64,000 nt of DNA. Source: Colwellia psychrerythraea (lineage in GTDB: Bacteria > Pseudomonadota > Gammaproteobacteria > Enterobacterales > Alteromonadaceae). How positions within the stretch are numbered: position 1 is the stretch's first letter; every line of letters begins with the position of its first letter. The stretch is taken from the NCBI RefSeq assembly GCF_000764185.1, contig NZ_JQEC01000034.1:1-64000 (forward strand), written 5' to 3'. The translations under genes were made by a program, and so were the position numbers. The notes beneath the pieces are model-generated. The model did not search any database. It worked only from the letters and a program-made list of their open reading frames with translations, and had not been told where the DNA came from. Shown here in pieces: positions 1-8,076 of the stretch.

Positions 1-2
1 CC

Positions 3-881
3 AAATTAATCGGTTTTTTATCTTTTTCTCTCTATATCTTTAATACGATATTTTGGCTAATGCCAATTTTAGTTTTTTCATTATTTAAGGCCTTAATTCC
101 ACTACGCCTCTCTAAAAAAATATTTAGTTATTTACTTGATTTAATGGCAAGTAATTGGGTTGCTACCAATACTATTATCCAGAAAATATTTACCAAAACT
201 ACTATCGTGGTCACCGGATTAGATACACTTAAAATAGATGACTGGTATTTAGTGTTAGCAAACCATCAAAGCTGGGTTGATATTGTTGTTTTACAACGGG
301 CTTTACATGGCAATATTCCATTTTTAAAATTTTTCTTAAAAAGAGAATTGATATATGTACCACTATTGGGTTTAGCCTGGTGGGCACTCGACTTTCCATT
401 TATGAAACGGTATAGCCAAGCTTTTTTAAGAAAGAATCCACACTTGCGTGGTAAAGATTTAGAGACAACCAAAAAAGCCTGCGCCAAATTTAAGCACAAG
501 CCGGTTAGTGTGATGAACTTTATTGAAGGTACACGTTTTACTGAAAAAAAACATGATAAGCAAGGTTCACCTTTTCAGCATTTATTAAAACCAAAAGCAG
601 GTGGTATGTCTTTTGTGCTTGACGCTATGGGTGAGCATTTAACCAAAATTGTTGATGTTACTATTCATTATCCTGATGGTATCCCAAATTTTAGTGATTT
701 TGTTTGTGGACATGTAGAAAGAGTGCATATTGAAGTTCATACCTTAGATATTGCAAGCGAATTAGGGCATATTAATTTTTCAGAGCGAAATGATAAGATT
801 ATTTTTCAAAAATGGTTAACACAATTTTGGCATGATAAAGATGCCCGCCTTGAAAAAACTAGGCAGCAGTATAACGCTTAA
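3..881 (+). CDS. yihG: YihG-type lysophospholipid acyltransferase, 5' end outside window
   Basis: Membrane acyltransferase of the PlsC/LPLAT superfamily, expected to acylate lysophosphatidic acid or a related lysophospholipid at the inner membrane. Counting from the ATG at 60, the HX4D catalytic motif is at H69-D74 (NHQSWVD) and the substrate-binding motif EGTR is at 156-159. The sequences around WALDFPFMKRYS and GKDLETT are typical of E. coli YihG. The frame is open upstream of 60 to the window edge and encodes a hydrophobic stretch (GFLSFSLYIFNTIFW) that matches the N-terminal membrane segment of YihG proteins. The ATG at 60 has no ribosome binding site, so I take the gene to start before base 1. 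In E. coli yihG is also in the yihI/hemN region. Confidence 0.85.
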   Translation, partial: KLIGFLSFSLYIFNTIFWLMPILVFSLFKALIPLRLSKKIFSYLLDLMASNWVATNTIIQKIFTKTTIVVTGLDTLKIDDWYLVLANHQSWVDIVVLQRALHGNIPFLKFFLKRELIYVPLLGLAWWALDFPFMKRYSQAFLRKNPHLRGKDLETTKKACAKFKHKPVSVMNFIEGTRFTEKKHDKQGSPFQHLLKPKAGGMSFVLDAMGEHLTKIVDVTIHYPDGIPNFSDFVCGHVERVHIEVHTLDIASELGHINFSERNDKIIFQKWLTQFWHDKDARLEKTRQQYNA

Positions 882-952
882 AGTTTAAAACAGCAGCTAG
901 GGTTTACTGCCTACAACCTTACCCAAGGTCGATAGGAAAACTGGAGATATGT

Positions 953-2209
953 ATGAATGAACTGATCAGTATTTGGTTAAGTGAACAAGGACTTAACTCC
1001 AATTATATACCCAGCGCTGCAATTGCTGTTGGCATAAGTTTGATATTTGTAATTGCCAGCTTGAGTTATTACTTGGCTAAACATCAAGTTTTAAGCTTGG
1101 TACATAAGCTCATTATTAATACTAAAAACACCTGGGATGATGCGTTAATTGAACATAACGTACTTGCTCGAATGACCTTGCTGGTACCGTTAGTGTTAAT
1201 ACTGTTTTTAACACCGCTTATTTTAGAAGCCGATACGGTAACGAGTAATTTAACCCTATTATTAAGCAAAGTATTGCTCACCTTCCAGATATCTCGCTGT
1301 ATTAGCGCCATGCTAAATGTCGGCAGGAGTATTTCCCAAGAAAGTGCCAAACAGCGATTCTTACCACTTAACGCTATTATTCAAATGATAAAGTTAGCGC
1401 TGTATCTAGTCGCTAGTATCGTTATTGTTTCACTCATTATTAACCGTTCACCTGTCTATTTGTTGAGTGGCTTAGGTGCATTAACTGCAGTATTATTATT
1501 GATTTTTCAGGATACTATTAAAGGTTTAGTTGCCAGTATTCAAATTTCAGCGAACCGAATGGTTGTTGCGGGTGACTGGATTGAACTGCCAAAATATGGT
1601 GCTGATGGCGATGTTTTGGAGATAGGTTTAAGTACAGTAAAAATAGAAAATTTCGATAAAACTATTACTACAGTACCCACCTATGCTTTGATTAGTGACT
1701 CTTTTAAAAATTGGCGCAATATGTACCATACCGGAGCACGACGTATTAAACGTACGGTTATTATTGACATTGCTAGTATTGATTTTTATAGCGCCGAGCA
1801 AATAAATCAGCTAACTAATGCGCACTTATTGCAAGGTTATCTCAGTGATAAAAAGCAGGAACTTGCGCAAAATGGCGATAATTCAAACAGTGATGAAATA
1901 GCCCAGTCAATTCAGCCGCTAAATAGTCGGCAACTGACTAATATTGGTACCTTTCGTGCCTATATCACCAAATATTTGCAAGAAAACAGCCATATTCGTA
2001 GCGACCTAACTTGTATGGTTAGGCAGCTCACTGCAACGCAAACAGGTCTTCCGTTAGAAATATATTGTTTTGCTAATACCACGAATTGGCTAGATTATGA
2101 GGCGATTCAAGCTGATATTTTTGATCATCTGTTTGCTATCGCTCCACAGTTTGATTTACGTGTTTTTCAACACCCCAGTGGCCATGATTGGCAAAATAAC
2201 CACCAGTAA
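953..2209 (+). CDS. ybdG: MscS-family mechanosensitive channel, YbdG type
   Basis: Small-conductance mechanosensitive channel protein of the inner membrane that protects against osmotic downshock. The 418 residues match the length of E. coli YbdG (about 415). N-terminal hydrophobic segments lead into the MscS pore helix and beta domain. The stretch around residues 170-255 (GLGALTAVLLLIFQDTIKG, then ANRMVVAGDWIELPKYGADGDV, then NFDKTITTVPTYAL) is nearly the YbdG signature. The start is supported by GGAG just upstream. It follows the acyltransferase by 71 bases and precedes a DUF962 gene by 37, so these may be cotranscribed. Confidence 0.88.
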   Translation: MNELISIWLSEQGLNSNYIPSAAIAVGISLIFVIASLSYYLAKHQVLSLVHKLIINTKNTWDDALIEHNVLARMTLLVPLVLILFLTPLILEADTVTSNLTLLLSKVLLTFQISRCISAMLNVGRSISQESAKQRFLPLNAIIQMIKLALYLVASIVIVSLIINRSPVYLLSGLGALTAVLLLIFQDTIKGLVASIQISANRMVVAGDWIELPKYGADGDVLEIGLSTVKIENFDKTITTVPTYALISDSFKNWRNMYHTGARRIKRTVIIDIASIDFYSAEQINQLTNAHLLQGYLSDKKQELAQNGDNSNSDEIAQSIQPLNSRQLTNIGTFRAYITKYLQENSHIRSDLTCMVRQLTATQTGLPLEIYCFANTTNWLDYEAIQADIFDHLFAIAPQFDLRVFQHPSGHDWQNNHQ

Positions 2210-2246
2210 AGTAACCAACAGCAGAATAATAATTAAGAGTGTTCAT

Positions 2247-2792
2247 ATGAAATCAATTGAAGAGCAGTTAGCACGTTATAAAAGCGTGCACTTAAATCAA
2301 AAAAATATTAATACCCACTTTGTTGGCGTCCCTTTGATTATTTTTGCAGTAACTCTACTGCTTAGCACACTAAAGTTTGAAATAATCATGGATGATTTTT
2401 TTGGAGATGAATTTACCTTACGTTTTACCCTAGCTATGGTCATTTTTGCTGTTATAGCTATTTATTATTTTGCTCTGCACCGTTTATTAGGTTTGGGCAT
2501 GCTGGTTTATATACTGGTAAACTTATTTATTGCGCACTTGTTTAGTGGCATGGATAACATTTTTTATATTGCTATAGCTGTGTTTGTTATTGGTTGGATT
2601 ATTCAATTTATGGGTCATCATTATGAAAAAGCCAAACCGGCTTTTATTGATGATTTAAGCCAGCTTGTTATTGGGCCGTTATTTTTGGTGGCTGAAGTTT
2701 ATTTTATGTCGGGATTAGAAGCAGAACTTAAGAGAAATGTCACTTCACTAGCGGTTGAGAAACGCAAAGCGTTAGAAGAACAAAAGCGTTAA
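2247..2792 (+). CDS. DUF962 / Mpo1-like membrane protein
   Basis: A 181-residue membrane protein of the DUF962 family, whose yeast member Mpo1 is an Fe(II)-dependent 2-hydroxy fatty acid dioxygenase. The N-terminus (YKSVHLNQKNINTHFVGVPL) carries the family's histidine-containing first motif, and a second histidine cluster (FMGHHYEKAKPA) lies near residue 130 after four hydrophobic segments. The open frame extends back to 2097 inside the channel gene, but the ATG at 2247 is preceded by AAGAGTG, and the family N-terminus begins there. A role in alpha-oxidation of 2-hydroxy fatty acids is inferred from the family only. Confidence 0.8.
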   Translation: MKSIEEQLARYKSVHLNQKNINTHFVGVPLIIFAVTLLLSTLKFEIIMDDFFGDEFTLRFTLAMVIFAVIAIYYFALHRLLGLGMLVYILVNLFIAHLFSGMDNIFYIAIAVFVIGWIIQFMGHHYEKAKPAFIDDLSQLVIGPLFLVAEVYFMSGLEAELKRNVTSLAVEKRKALEEQKR

Positions 2793-2797
2793 TGATG

Positions 2798-2968
2798 TAA
2801 TACCAATCGGACTAATTAAATAATCACTTAGCGAGAATTAAAAGGCTTAGAGGCGAGGCATTGATTGAAGAGAATGGTCATTCAGGAAAATATGCTCCTG
2901 CATTCTCTAATAGGCCACATCCATGTAGCGTCCTTATCAAAATCAATAACGCGGCTTATATGCCTTTC
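2798..2968 (-). repeat. Dispersed MITE-like hairpin repeat, copy 1
   Basis: Begins with TAATACCAAT just after the DUF962 stop. It is the reverse complement of the repeat at 11725-12030: for example CATCCATGTAGCGTCCTTAT here corresponds to its complement there. It carries the central block with ACATGGATGT and the flanking arms (AGAATTAAAAGGC and its partner). Only one terminal repeat is recognisable. It separates the DUF962 gene from the converging tesB gene. Confidence 0.75.
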
Positions 2969-3006
2969 AGGATTTAGTCATACAGCCTTTTTTATTAGTT
3001 GATGAA

Positions 3007-3864
3007 CTAACGTTGTCTAATGACACCTTCTTGCATAGTTGAAGCAACTAATTCACCTTGACGATTATAAATTTGTCCTCGAACAAGTCCTCGGCCATTA
3101 CTAGCGGACGGACTATCCATACAATAGAGTAACCAATCATCAAAACGAAATGGACGATGAAACCACATGGCGTGATCTATGGTGGCAATTTGAAAGTTTG
3201 CTTGCCAATGGCTGGCGCCATGCGGCAATAATGCAGTTGGTAAAAAATGAAAATCTGAAGTATAAGCTAACATATAGGTATGTATGCCTAGATCATCAGG
3301 TAAATCACCGTTGGCCTTTATCCACATTTGGCTGGCAGAATTGGTGGGCTTTGGTTGCAACCAGTTATATTGCTGTACAGGACGAACATCGATAGGTTTT
3401 TCAGCTAAAAATTTTTCGCGTAGTGACTTCGGTATATTATCTTTATTTGCTTTTATATAATCTGTAAACGAGGGTAAATCTTCAGGAGCAACGACATCGG
3501 GCATGGTATCTTGATGGTCAAAGCCGACTTCTGCATGTTGAAAAGAGGCAGTCATATAAAAGATGGCTTTGCCATTCTGCACTGCTTGTACACGACGAGT
3601 ACTAAAGCTTGAACCATCACGAATTACCTCTACTTCATAGACCACAGGCTTACTTGCATCACCAGGGCGCAAAAAATAAGAATGTAATGAATGAACAAAG
3701 CGGTTAGCGGCAATTGTTTCTTGAGCTGCAGAAAGGGCTTGTCCCATAACTTGGCCGCCAAAAAGAGCCTTGTAACCTAGATCCTGGCTTTGGCCACGAT
3801 AGATGCCTTGCTCAATAATTTCTAATTTTAATAGCTTAGATAACTCATCTAGTACTCGTGTCAT
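3007..3864 (-). CDS. tesB: Acyl-CoA thioesterase II
   Basis: Cytoplasmic double-hotdog thioesterase that hydrolyses medium- and long-chain acyl-CoA to free fatty acid and CoA. The 285 residues match E. coli TesB (286). Visible family motifs are GYKALFGGQVMGQAL near residue 30, LHSYFLRPGD near 60, IDHAMWFHRPFRFDDWL near 230 with the catalytic Asp, and STMQEGVIR at the C-terminus with the catalytic Gln. It is a single gene convergent with the DUF962 gene; the repeat copy lies between them. Confidence 0.95.
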   Translation of the reverse strand: MTRVLDELSKLLKLEIIEQGIYRGQSQDLGYKALFGGQVMGQALSAAQETIAANRFVHSLHSYFLRPGDASKPVVYEVEVIRDGSSFSTRRVQAVQNGKAIFYMTASFQHAEVGFDHQDTMPDVVAPEDLPSFTDYIKANKDNIPKSLREKFLAEKPIDVRPVQQYNWLQPKPTNSASQMWIKANGDLPDDLGIHTYMLAYTSDFHFLPTALLPHGASHWQANFQIATIDHAMWFHRPFRFDDWLLYCMDSPSASNGRGLVRGQIYNRQGELVASTMQEGVIRQR

Positions 3865-4043
3865 TATTTACCCTATATTTCAACTTTACTTGGCTATACG
3901 TCAACTAATTCAAGGAAGTTAGTTTAATCGCTATTGATGTTATATGCAAAGTAGGTTAGATTTTGTCCACAATAATAATAATATAAATTAACAACAAAAA
4001 TATAACATTTAAATAAATCATAATTGGACTGGGAAGGGAGATT

Positions 4044-4301
4044 ATGGCTATAGCAATGCAAAGAGAAGATCTATTAGAGCGGCGAGAACCGTTGATGGGC
4101 GACTTTGATGATTTATGGGAAGAGTTAACTTTGGCGCAGAAGTTTGCTGCCAGCAGCTTAACTCAATTTGGTTACAAGCTTAACTTTATTCGAGATTCTC
4201 ATGATAGTCATCTTGCCGTATTAACGTGTAATGACAATGTGGCAGTTATTTCTAAAGTGGGGGAAATTAATACTCACCCAAATATTCAAATTCGTCTTTG
4301 A
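4044..4301 (+). CDS. Small conserved-looking protein of unknown function
   Basis: An 85-residue acidic, soluble protein that I do not recognise. It has a good ribosome binding site (GGGAAGGGAG, 5 bases before ATG) in an AT-rich upstream region, and a strong hairpin terminator 14 bases after the stop, so it looks like a real monocistronic gene. The N-terminal half is charged and helical (EDLLERREPLMGDFDDLWEELTLAQKFAA). The C-terminal half (LAVLTCNDNVAVISKVGEI) could be a small beta sheet. No signal peptide or metal motif is seen. Confidence 0.7.
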   Translation: MAIAMQREDLLERREPLMGDFDDLWEELTLAQKFAASSLTQFGYKLNFIRDSHDSHLAVLTCNDNVAVISKVGEINTHPNIQIRL

Positions 4302-4314
4302 GTCGATTAAATAC

Positions 4315-4341
4315 AAAAAAGCGCCGCTAGGCGCTTTTTTT
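4315..4341 (+). terminator. Rho-independent terminator
   Basis: A-run, then GCGCC, a GCTA loop, GGCGC and a T-run: an 11-bp stem including the A/T pairs. It ends the small gene at 4044-4301. Confidence 0.9.
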
Positions 4342-4425
4342 GTGTCTTATTTCTGCTTTTTAAGGTTTTTCGGCCATTAATAACGTAAAATAGCTGTCAT
4401 TATCAGTAAAAAAGTAATCGTATTT

Positions 4426-5058
4426 ATGTCTCGTTCAAAAAAATCAAGAAAACCAGGTGGAGCACCCACAGCTAAGCCTAAGTTAAGTAAGCAAGAATTA
4501 GCTAGTGTTGAAAAACGTATCCGCAAATCAACGGGTAAAGTAGCGGGTAATCGCCAAAAAGAAGCAACACAAGAAAATACAGGTAACAACCAGTCAGGGG
4601 TTAAACAAGATCCACGACTAGGTAATAAAACACCGATTGCTCTAGGTAAAATTGTTGCAAAAGTAGAAAAATCTAAACAAGTGCAAGCAAAAGAAAATAA
4701 CCAAACAACAGCGTCAATTGCGAGTATTCGTATTGTTGAAGATGTCGTTGTTAACAATGCAGCGATTGAAAGCAAAGCTATTCAGTTGACAGCAGAACAA
4801 GAAATCGATGCTATTGAGCAAGATGAGTTATTACAATCGCTTTTAGCTAAACAAGAAGATGATATTGCTCTGACAGAGCAAGAAGTTGATTATTACAACG
4901 AGAAAATGGAACGTCACCAAGAATTATCAGCTGAGTTGGGTCTCGAAGATGAAGAGCAAATAAGTGAAAGTGATGAAACTACTCGTAGTGATAGCGAAGA
5001 TGACTTATGGGATAAGTTAGATCGCCCAGACTTTTCAGATTTTGAAGAGAAAGAGTAG
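4426..5058 (+). CDS. yihI: Der GTPase-activating protein YihI
   Basis: Activator of the Der (EngA) GTPase, acting in 50S ribosome subunit assembly. The N-terminus (MSRSKKSRKPGGA, then KPKLSKQELASVEKRIRKSTG) is the highly basic YihI signature. The C-terminal half is strongly acidic (EDDLWDKLDRPDFSDFEE). The middle is lengthened by low-complexity sequence, giving 210 residues against about 170 in E. coli. It is followed 5 bases later by the DUF2489 gene, then hemN, the same order as in other gammaproteobacteria. Confidence 0.9.
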   Translation: MSRSKKSRKPGGAPTAKPKLSKQELASVEKRIRKSTGKVAGNRQKEATQENTGNNQSGVKQDPRLGNKTPIALGKIVAKVEKSKQVQAKENNQTTASIASIRIVEDVVVNNAAIESKAIQLTAEQEIDAIEQDELLQSLLAKQEDDIALTEQEVDYYNEKMERHQELSAELGLEDEEQISESDETTRSDSEDDLWDKLDRPDFSDFEEKE

Positions 5059-5063
5059 TCTCA

Positions 5064-5552
5064 ATGAGTGATTTTTGGCTTTATGCGCTTTTAATAGCGG
5101 TTGTTATTATCATTGCCTTAGCTTTTTATGCCGGCAAACTGTTAAGACAACTAGCACAACAAAAAGAGCAACAAGCACAAATTTTATTAGCTCAGCAAGA
5201 AGCTTTAAATACCCATGATAAAAAAGTCTTTGACAGTGTGTTATTAATTACTCGTGCGATGCAGCAAGAGCAATGTGAATTTGATGAAGGCTGCTGGCGC
5301 TTATCTGTGTTGTTATCTTCACTGAAAACATTGACGGAAATGCCAGTGAAGTTTCCTGGTATTTTTGGCTTATACGATGCTATTAAAGATCTCGCCATAC
5401 GTGATGCACGTAAAACGCTGACAAAAAAAGAACGAATGCGTGAAGATTATCAGCGCATGATAGCGTTAGATAAAAGGCATGATGAGGTGGTGAATGATTT
5501 AGGTGAACTTTATCAATTCACTACAGAGCAACTTAACCGTTTAACGCCCTAG
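5064..5552 (+). CDS. DUF2489 membrane-anchored protein
   Basis: A 162-residue protein with one N-terminal transmembrane helix (residues 4-24, FWLYALLIAVVIIIALAFYA) and a cytoplasmic, mainly helical domain rich in Lys, Glu and Gln. The DUF2489 family is found next to yihI and hemN in Vibrio, Shewanella and relatives, and its function is unknown. It is close behind yihI (5-base gap) and probably cotranscribed with it. Confidence 0.75.
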   Translation: MSDFWLYALLIAVVIIIALAFYAGKLLRQLAQQKEQQAQILLAQQEALNTHDKKVFDSVLLITRAMQQEQCEFDEGCWRLSVLLSSLKTLTEMPVKFPGIFGLYDAIKDLAIRDARKTLTKKERMREDYQRMIALDKRHDEVVNDLGELYQFTTEQLNRLTP

Positions 5553-5619
5553 TTATATAATATCCAGAACTTAGTTAATAAGTAATAACCCTACTGTGCC
5601 TTACTTATTAGCTCTATTA

Positions 5620-5633
5620 TTGCGCTCGATCAA
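5620..5633 (+). promoter_or_regulatory. Candidate FNR-type site upstream of hemN
   Basis: TTGCGCTCGATCAA compared with the FNR consensus TTGAT-N4-ATCAA: the right half is perfect, the left half matches 3 of 5. It lies 61 bases before the hemN start. hemN is a common FNR target because its product works without oxygen. Only a candidate. Confidence 0.35.
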
Positions 5634-5693
5634 TACCCATAAATTCTAAAAGGTTATAATATTTTCGTCCACTAAATAAAATGGTACGAAAAC

Positions 5694-7064
5694 ATGAAAG
5701 TAAGTCAATTCTTCGATAATGCGCTATTAAATAAATATAACACCAGCGGACCGAGATATACCTCATATCCAACGGCATTAGAATTTCATGATGGCTTCAA
5801 ACATAATGACTTTATTAAAGCGATAGAAGACTCGCAAAACCGCGAATTGTCACTTTACGTGCATATCCCATTTTGTCACACGCTTTGTTATTACTGTGGT
5901 TGTAATAAAGTGATTACTCGTCACCGTGACAAAGCGGATACTTACCTTGAATATTTAGCTAAAGAAATTTCATTACAGGCACCCCTGTTTAAAGAATATA
6001 CAGTTAAACAATTACATTGGGGTGGTGGTACGCCAAGCTTTTTAACCCATCCACAAATAACTAAGCTGGTCATGCTATTAAAGGAGAAATTTAACTTCTC
6101 CGATGAATTAGAGATGAGTATTGAAATTGATCCACGTGAAATTGAGATGGATTTAGCAGAACATTTATATTCATTAGGCTTCAATCGCTTAAGTCTAGGT
6201 GTACAAGATCTTGATTTAAAAGTGCAACAGGCAATTAATCGTGTTCAGTCAACTGAATTTATCGGGGATTTTATTAAACATGCTAAAGCCGTTGGTTTCA
6301 AATCAATTAATATTGATTTGATTTATGGCTTACCACATCAAACTCTTGAGAACTTTACTAAAACTTTAGTGAAAGCAAATGAGTGGGATGTTGATCGTAT
6401 CTCTCTATTTAGTTACGCCCATATACCGAATCGTTTTGCCGCACAACGTAAGTTACGTGATGAATGGTTACCTAATACCGAAGAGAAATTCGCCTTAATG
6501 AAGTTGGCTATAGAAACGCTTTGTGACTTTGGTTACGACTTTATTGGTATGGATCATTTTGCTAAACCTAATGATGAGCTTGCTGTAGCGCAAAGTGATG
6601 GCACTTTACATCGTAATTTCCAAGGTTACACCACTAAAGGTGGTTGTGACCTATTGGGACTAGGGGTGTCATCAATTAGCTCTATTGGTAATAGCTTTAG
6701 TCAGAATATAAAAGATCTGAAAGAATATTATCAAGCCATTACTGAAAGGCAACATGCACAAATAAAAGGCGTAAGTTTATCTCAAGACGATATTTTACGT
6801 GGTGACGTTATTCAAGAATTAATGTGTAATTTGTATCTAGATAAGCAAATGATTAGTGACAAGTATAATATTATTTTTGATGAATATTTTGCTGAAGACT
6901 TACCACTATTGAATAGCTTTATTAATGATGGTTTAGTAGATAATAATGCTAATCATATTAAAGTAGAGCAAAAAGCGCGTTTGTTAATTCGTATTATTTG
7001 CATGAGCTTTGATGCTTATATGAAAAAGCATATAAATCAACAGCGCTTCTCACGCGTCATTTAA
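5694..7064 (+). CDS. hemN: Oxygen-independent coproporphyrinogen III oxidase
   Basis: Radical-SAM enzyme of heme synthesis that decarboxylates coproporphyrinogen III to protoporphyrinogen IX without oxygen. The 456 residues match E. coli HemN (457). The cluster motif is C61, C65 and C68, with the extra C70 typical of HemN (IPFCHTLCYYCGCNK). GGGTPSF follows near residue 108, and the C-terminal HemN domain is present. Upstream lies a possible FNR site, and downstream a GC-rich hairpin before the converging rmf gene. Confidence 0.96.
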   Translation: MKVSQFFDNALLNKYNTSGPRYTSYPTALEFHDGFKHNDFIKAIEDSQNRELSLYVHIPFCHTLCYYCGCNKVITRHRDKADTYLEYLAKEISLQAPLFKEYTVKQLHWGGGTPSFLTHPQITKLVMLLKEKFNFSDELEMSIEIDPREIEMDLAEHLYSLGFNRLSLGVQDLDLKVQQAINRVQSTEFIGDFIKHAKAVGFKSINIDLIYGLPHQTLENFTKTLVKANEWDVDRISLFSYAHIPNRFAAQRKLRDEWLPNTEEKFALMKLAIETLCDFGYDFIGMDHFAKPNDELAVAQSDGTLHRNFQGYTTKGGCDLLGLGVSSISSIGNSFSQNIKDLKEYYQAITERQHAQIKGVSLSQDDILRGDVIQELMCNLYLDKQMISDKYNIIFDEYFAEDLPLLNSFINDGLVDNNANHIKVEQKARLLIRIICMSFDAYMKKHINQQRFSRVI

Positions 7065-7085
7065 GGATGATTTGTTCAAGATATG

Positions 7086-7113
7086 TATCCCCGAATATTC
7101 AAGTTCGGGGATA
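7086..7113. terminator. Hairpin between converging hemN and rmf
   Basis: TATCCCCGAA and TTCGGGGATA form a perfect 10-bp stem with an 8-base loop. There is no T-run on either side, so termination would be weak or factor-assisted. It lies 22 bases after the hemN stop and 29 bases after the rmf stop. Confidence 0.5.
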
Positions 7114-7141
7114 AGAACTAGCATATTGTTTTATTATACTT

Positions 7142-7315
7142 TTAGCGAAATAACCCCATATTTCTGTCACTAATGGCTTCTCGCCATCCCCCTAACCACT
7201 GCGACTTTACGTCAATATTTTGATAAGGGCACTGTTCTTTTGTTTTGCCGCCGAGACCAGCCTGGTAACCGTTAGAATGTGCTCTACCTAATTTATCCCT
7301 TTTTTGTCTTTTCAT
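7142..7315 (-). CDS. rmf: Ribosome modulation factor
   Basis: A 57-residue basic protein that binds the 30S subunit and drives dimerisation of 70S ribosomes into inactive 100S particles in stationary phase or starvation. The translated sequence opens MKRQKRDKLGRAHSNGYQAG and contains CPYQ and SQWLGGWREA, which are the hallmarks of E. coli RMF (55 residues). A good ribosome binding site (GAGGTG) lies 7 bases before the ATG. It is convergent with hemN. Expression is expected to respond to growth rate and ppGpp, as known for the family; I see no specific operator. Confidence 0.95.
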   Translation of the reverse strand: MKRQKRDKLGRAHSNGYQAGLGGKTKEQCPYQNIDVKSQWLGGWREAISDRNMGLFR

Positions 7316-7735
7316 TTACTACACCTCATAAACACCTCGTAATTATCTTATAAACTAATAGATAAAAAATTTAGAAAGCTTCTTTGTTGAGACTTTCTCA
7401 TTACTAAATACTACTGAGTGGTCGATACTTGAACTTTGCATTAAATTTTATGGTATGAATTTTCATCAATCGACAAGCTATTTAAGAGGATTTATTGAGA
7501 GGATGCAAGCTGAAAAATATAAAAAGTAGCTTGATAAAATAGACTTAAAGTAAAAAAAATAATTGGCTTTTTTGAGCAATAAAGTTTGTCTTGGTAAAAC
7601 AGATTGTTAGCAGGTTTTAATAATAATCGTTATTACTTGGAATATCATTTTATCTTCTTTTTAGATAAATTTACTCTAAAAAAAATACTACTTTCTGTTT
7701 AGCAAGTCTTGCTGAGTGATGAAGTTATCCATTGG
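7316..7735. other. 420-base region without a convincing gene
   Basis: AT-rich. The part next to rmf carries its promoter and leader. Around 7454 a 24-codon frame (MNFHQSTSYLRGFIERMQ...) reads like a piece of protein but has no ribosome binding site and soon stops; it may be a decayed remnant. A TAATAA/TTATTA dyad lies near 7620-7635. Nothing firmer was seen. Confidence 0.4.
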
Positions 7736-7954
7736 CTATGACTCTAATAAAGGTTGCAGCATAGCTTCCAAACCATTGAGCTTTACTTCATACATTAACG
7801 CTAATTGTTGCCCTAATTTCCCTTCTGGAAAGCCTTTGCTATGGAACCAAACCAAATATGGTTCAGGCAGTTGCAATAGCTTTCTACCCGCATATTTACC
7901 AAAAGGCATGATTTGATTAATTGCTTGCTTCAGTGCTTGCTGGTCGTTTAACAA
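7736..7954 (-). CDS. DUF3820 family small protein
   Basis: A 72-residue protein of the DUF3820 family, described as putative quorum-sensing-regulated virulence factors, with no settled biochemical role. The signature is IMPFGKYAGRKLLQLPEPYLVWFHSKGFPEGKLG, which spans most of the protein. The start appears to be TTG at 7954: the in-frame stop lies four codons upstream, no ATG is available, and AAGG sits about 8 bases before the TTG. The frame on the opposite strand is a shadow. Confidence 0.8.
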   Translation of the reverse strand: MLNDQQALKQAINQIMPFGKYAGRKLLQLPEPYLVWFHSKGFPEGKLGQQLALMYEVKLNGLEAMLQPLLES

Positions 7955-8076
7955 AATGCTGCCTTACTATTTGATTGTCATATTTGTGACATCTTTATGT
8001 CACAAAACCTTCATTAGTGCTCATTATACTGCTCCCATCTTAAAAGGTAACCGCTTGAATAAAATTAGGGATGAAT

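Noticed and set aside
5577-5609. AATAAGTAA / TTACTTATT dyad after the DUF2489 gene as a terminator
   Set aside because: AT-only 9-bp stem with a 15-base loop and no T-run; too weak to call.
7454-7528. Short frame MNFHQSTSYLRGFIERMQ...
   Set aside because: Reads like a protein fragment, but only 24 codons with no ribosome binding site and no recognised parent; recorded only in the intergenic note.
7615-7636. TAATAATAATCGTTATTA palindrome as a Fur box
   Set aside because: Poor match to the Fur consensus, and no iron gene lies next to it.
7716-7916. 66-codon plus-strand frame over the DUF3820 gene
   Set aside because: It is antisense to a clear DUF3820 protein and has no family look; treated as a shadow.
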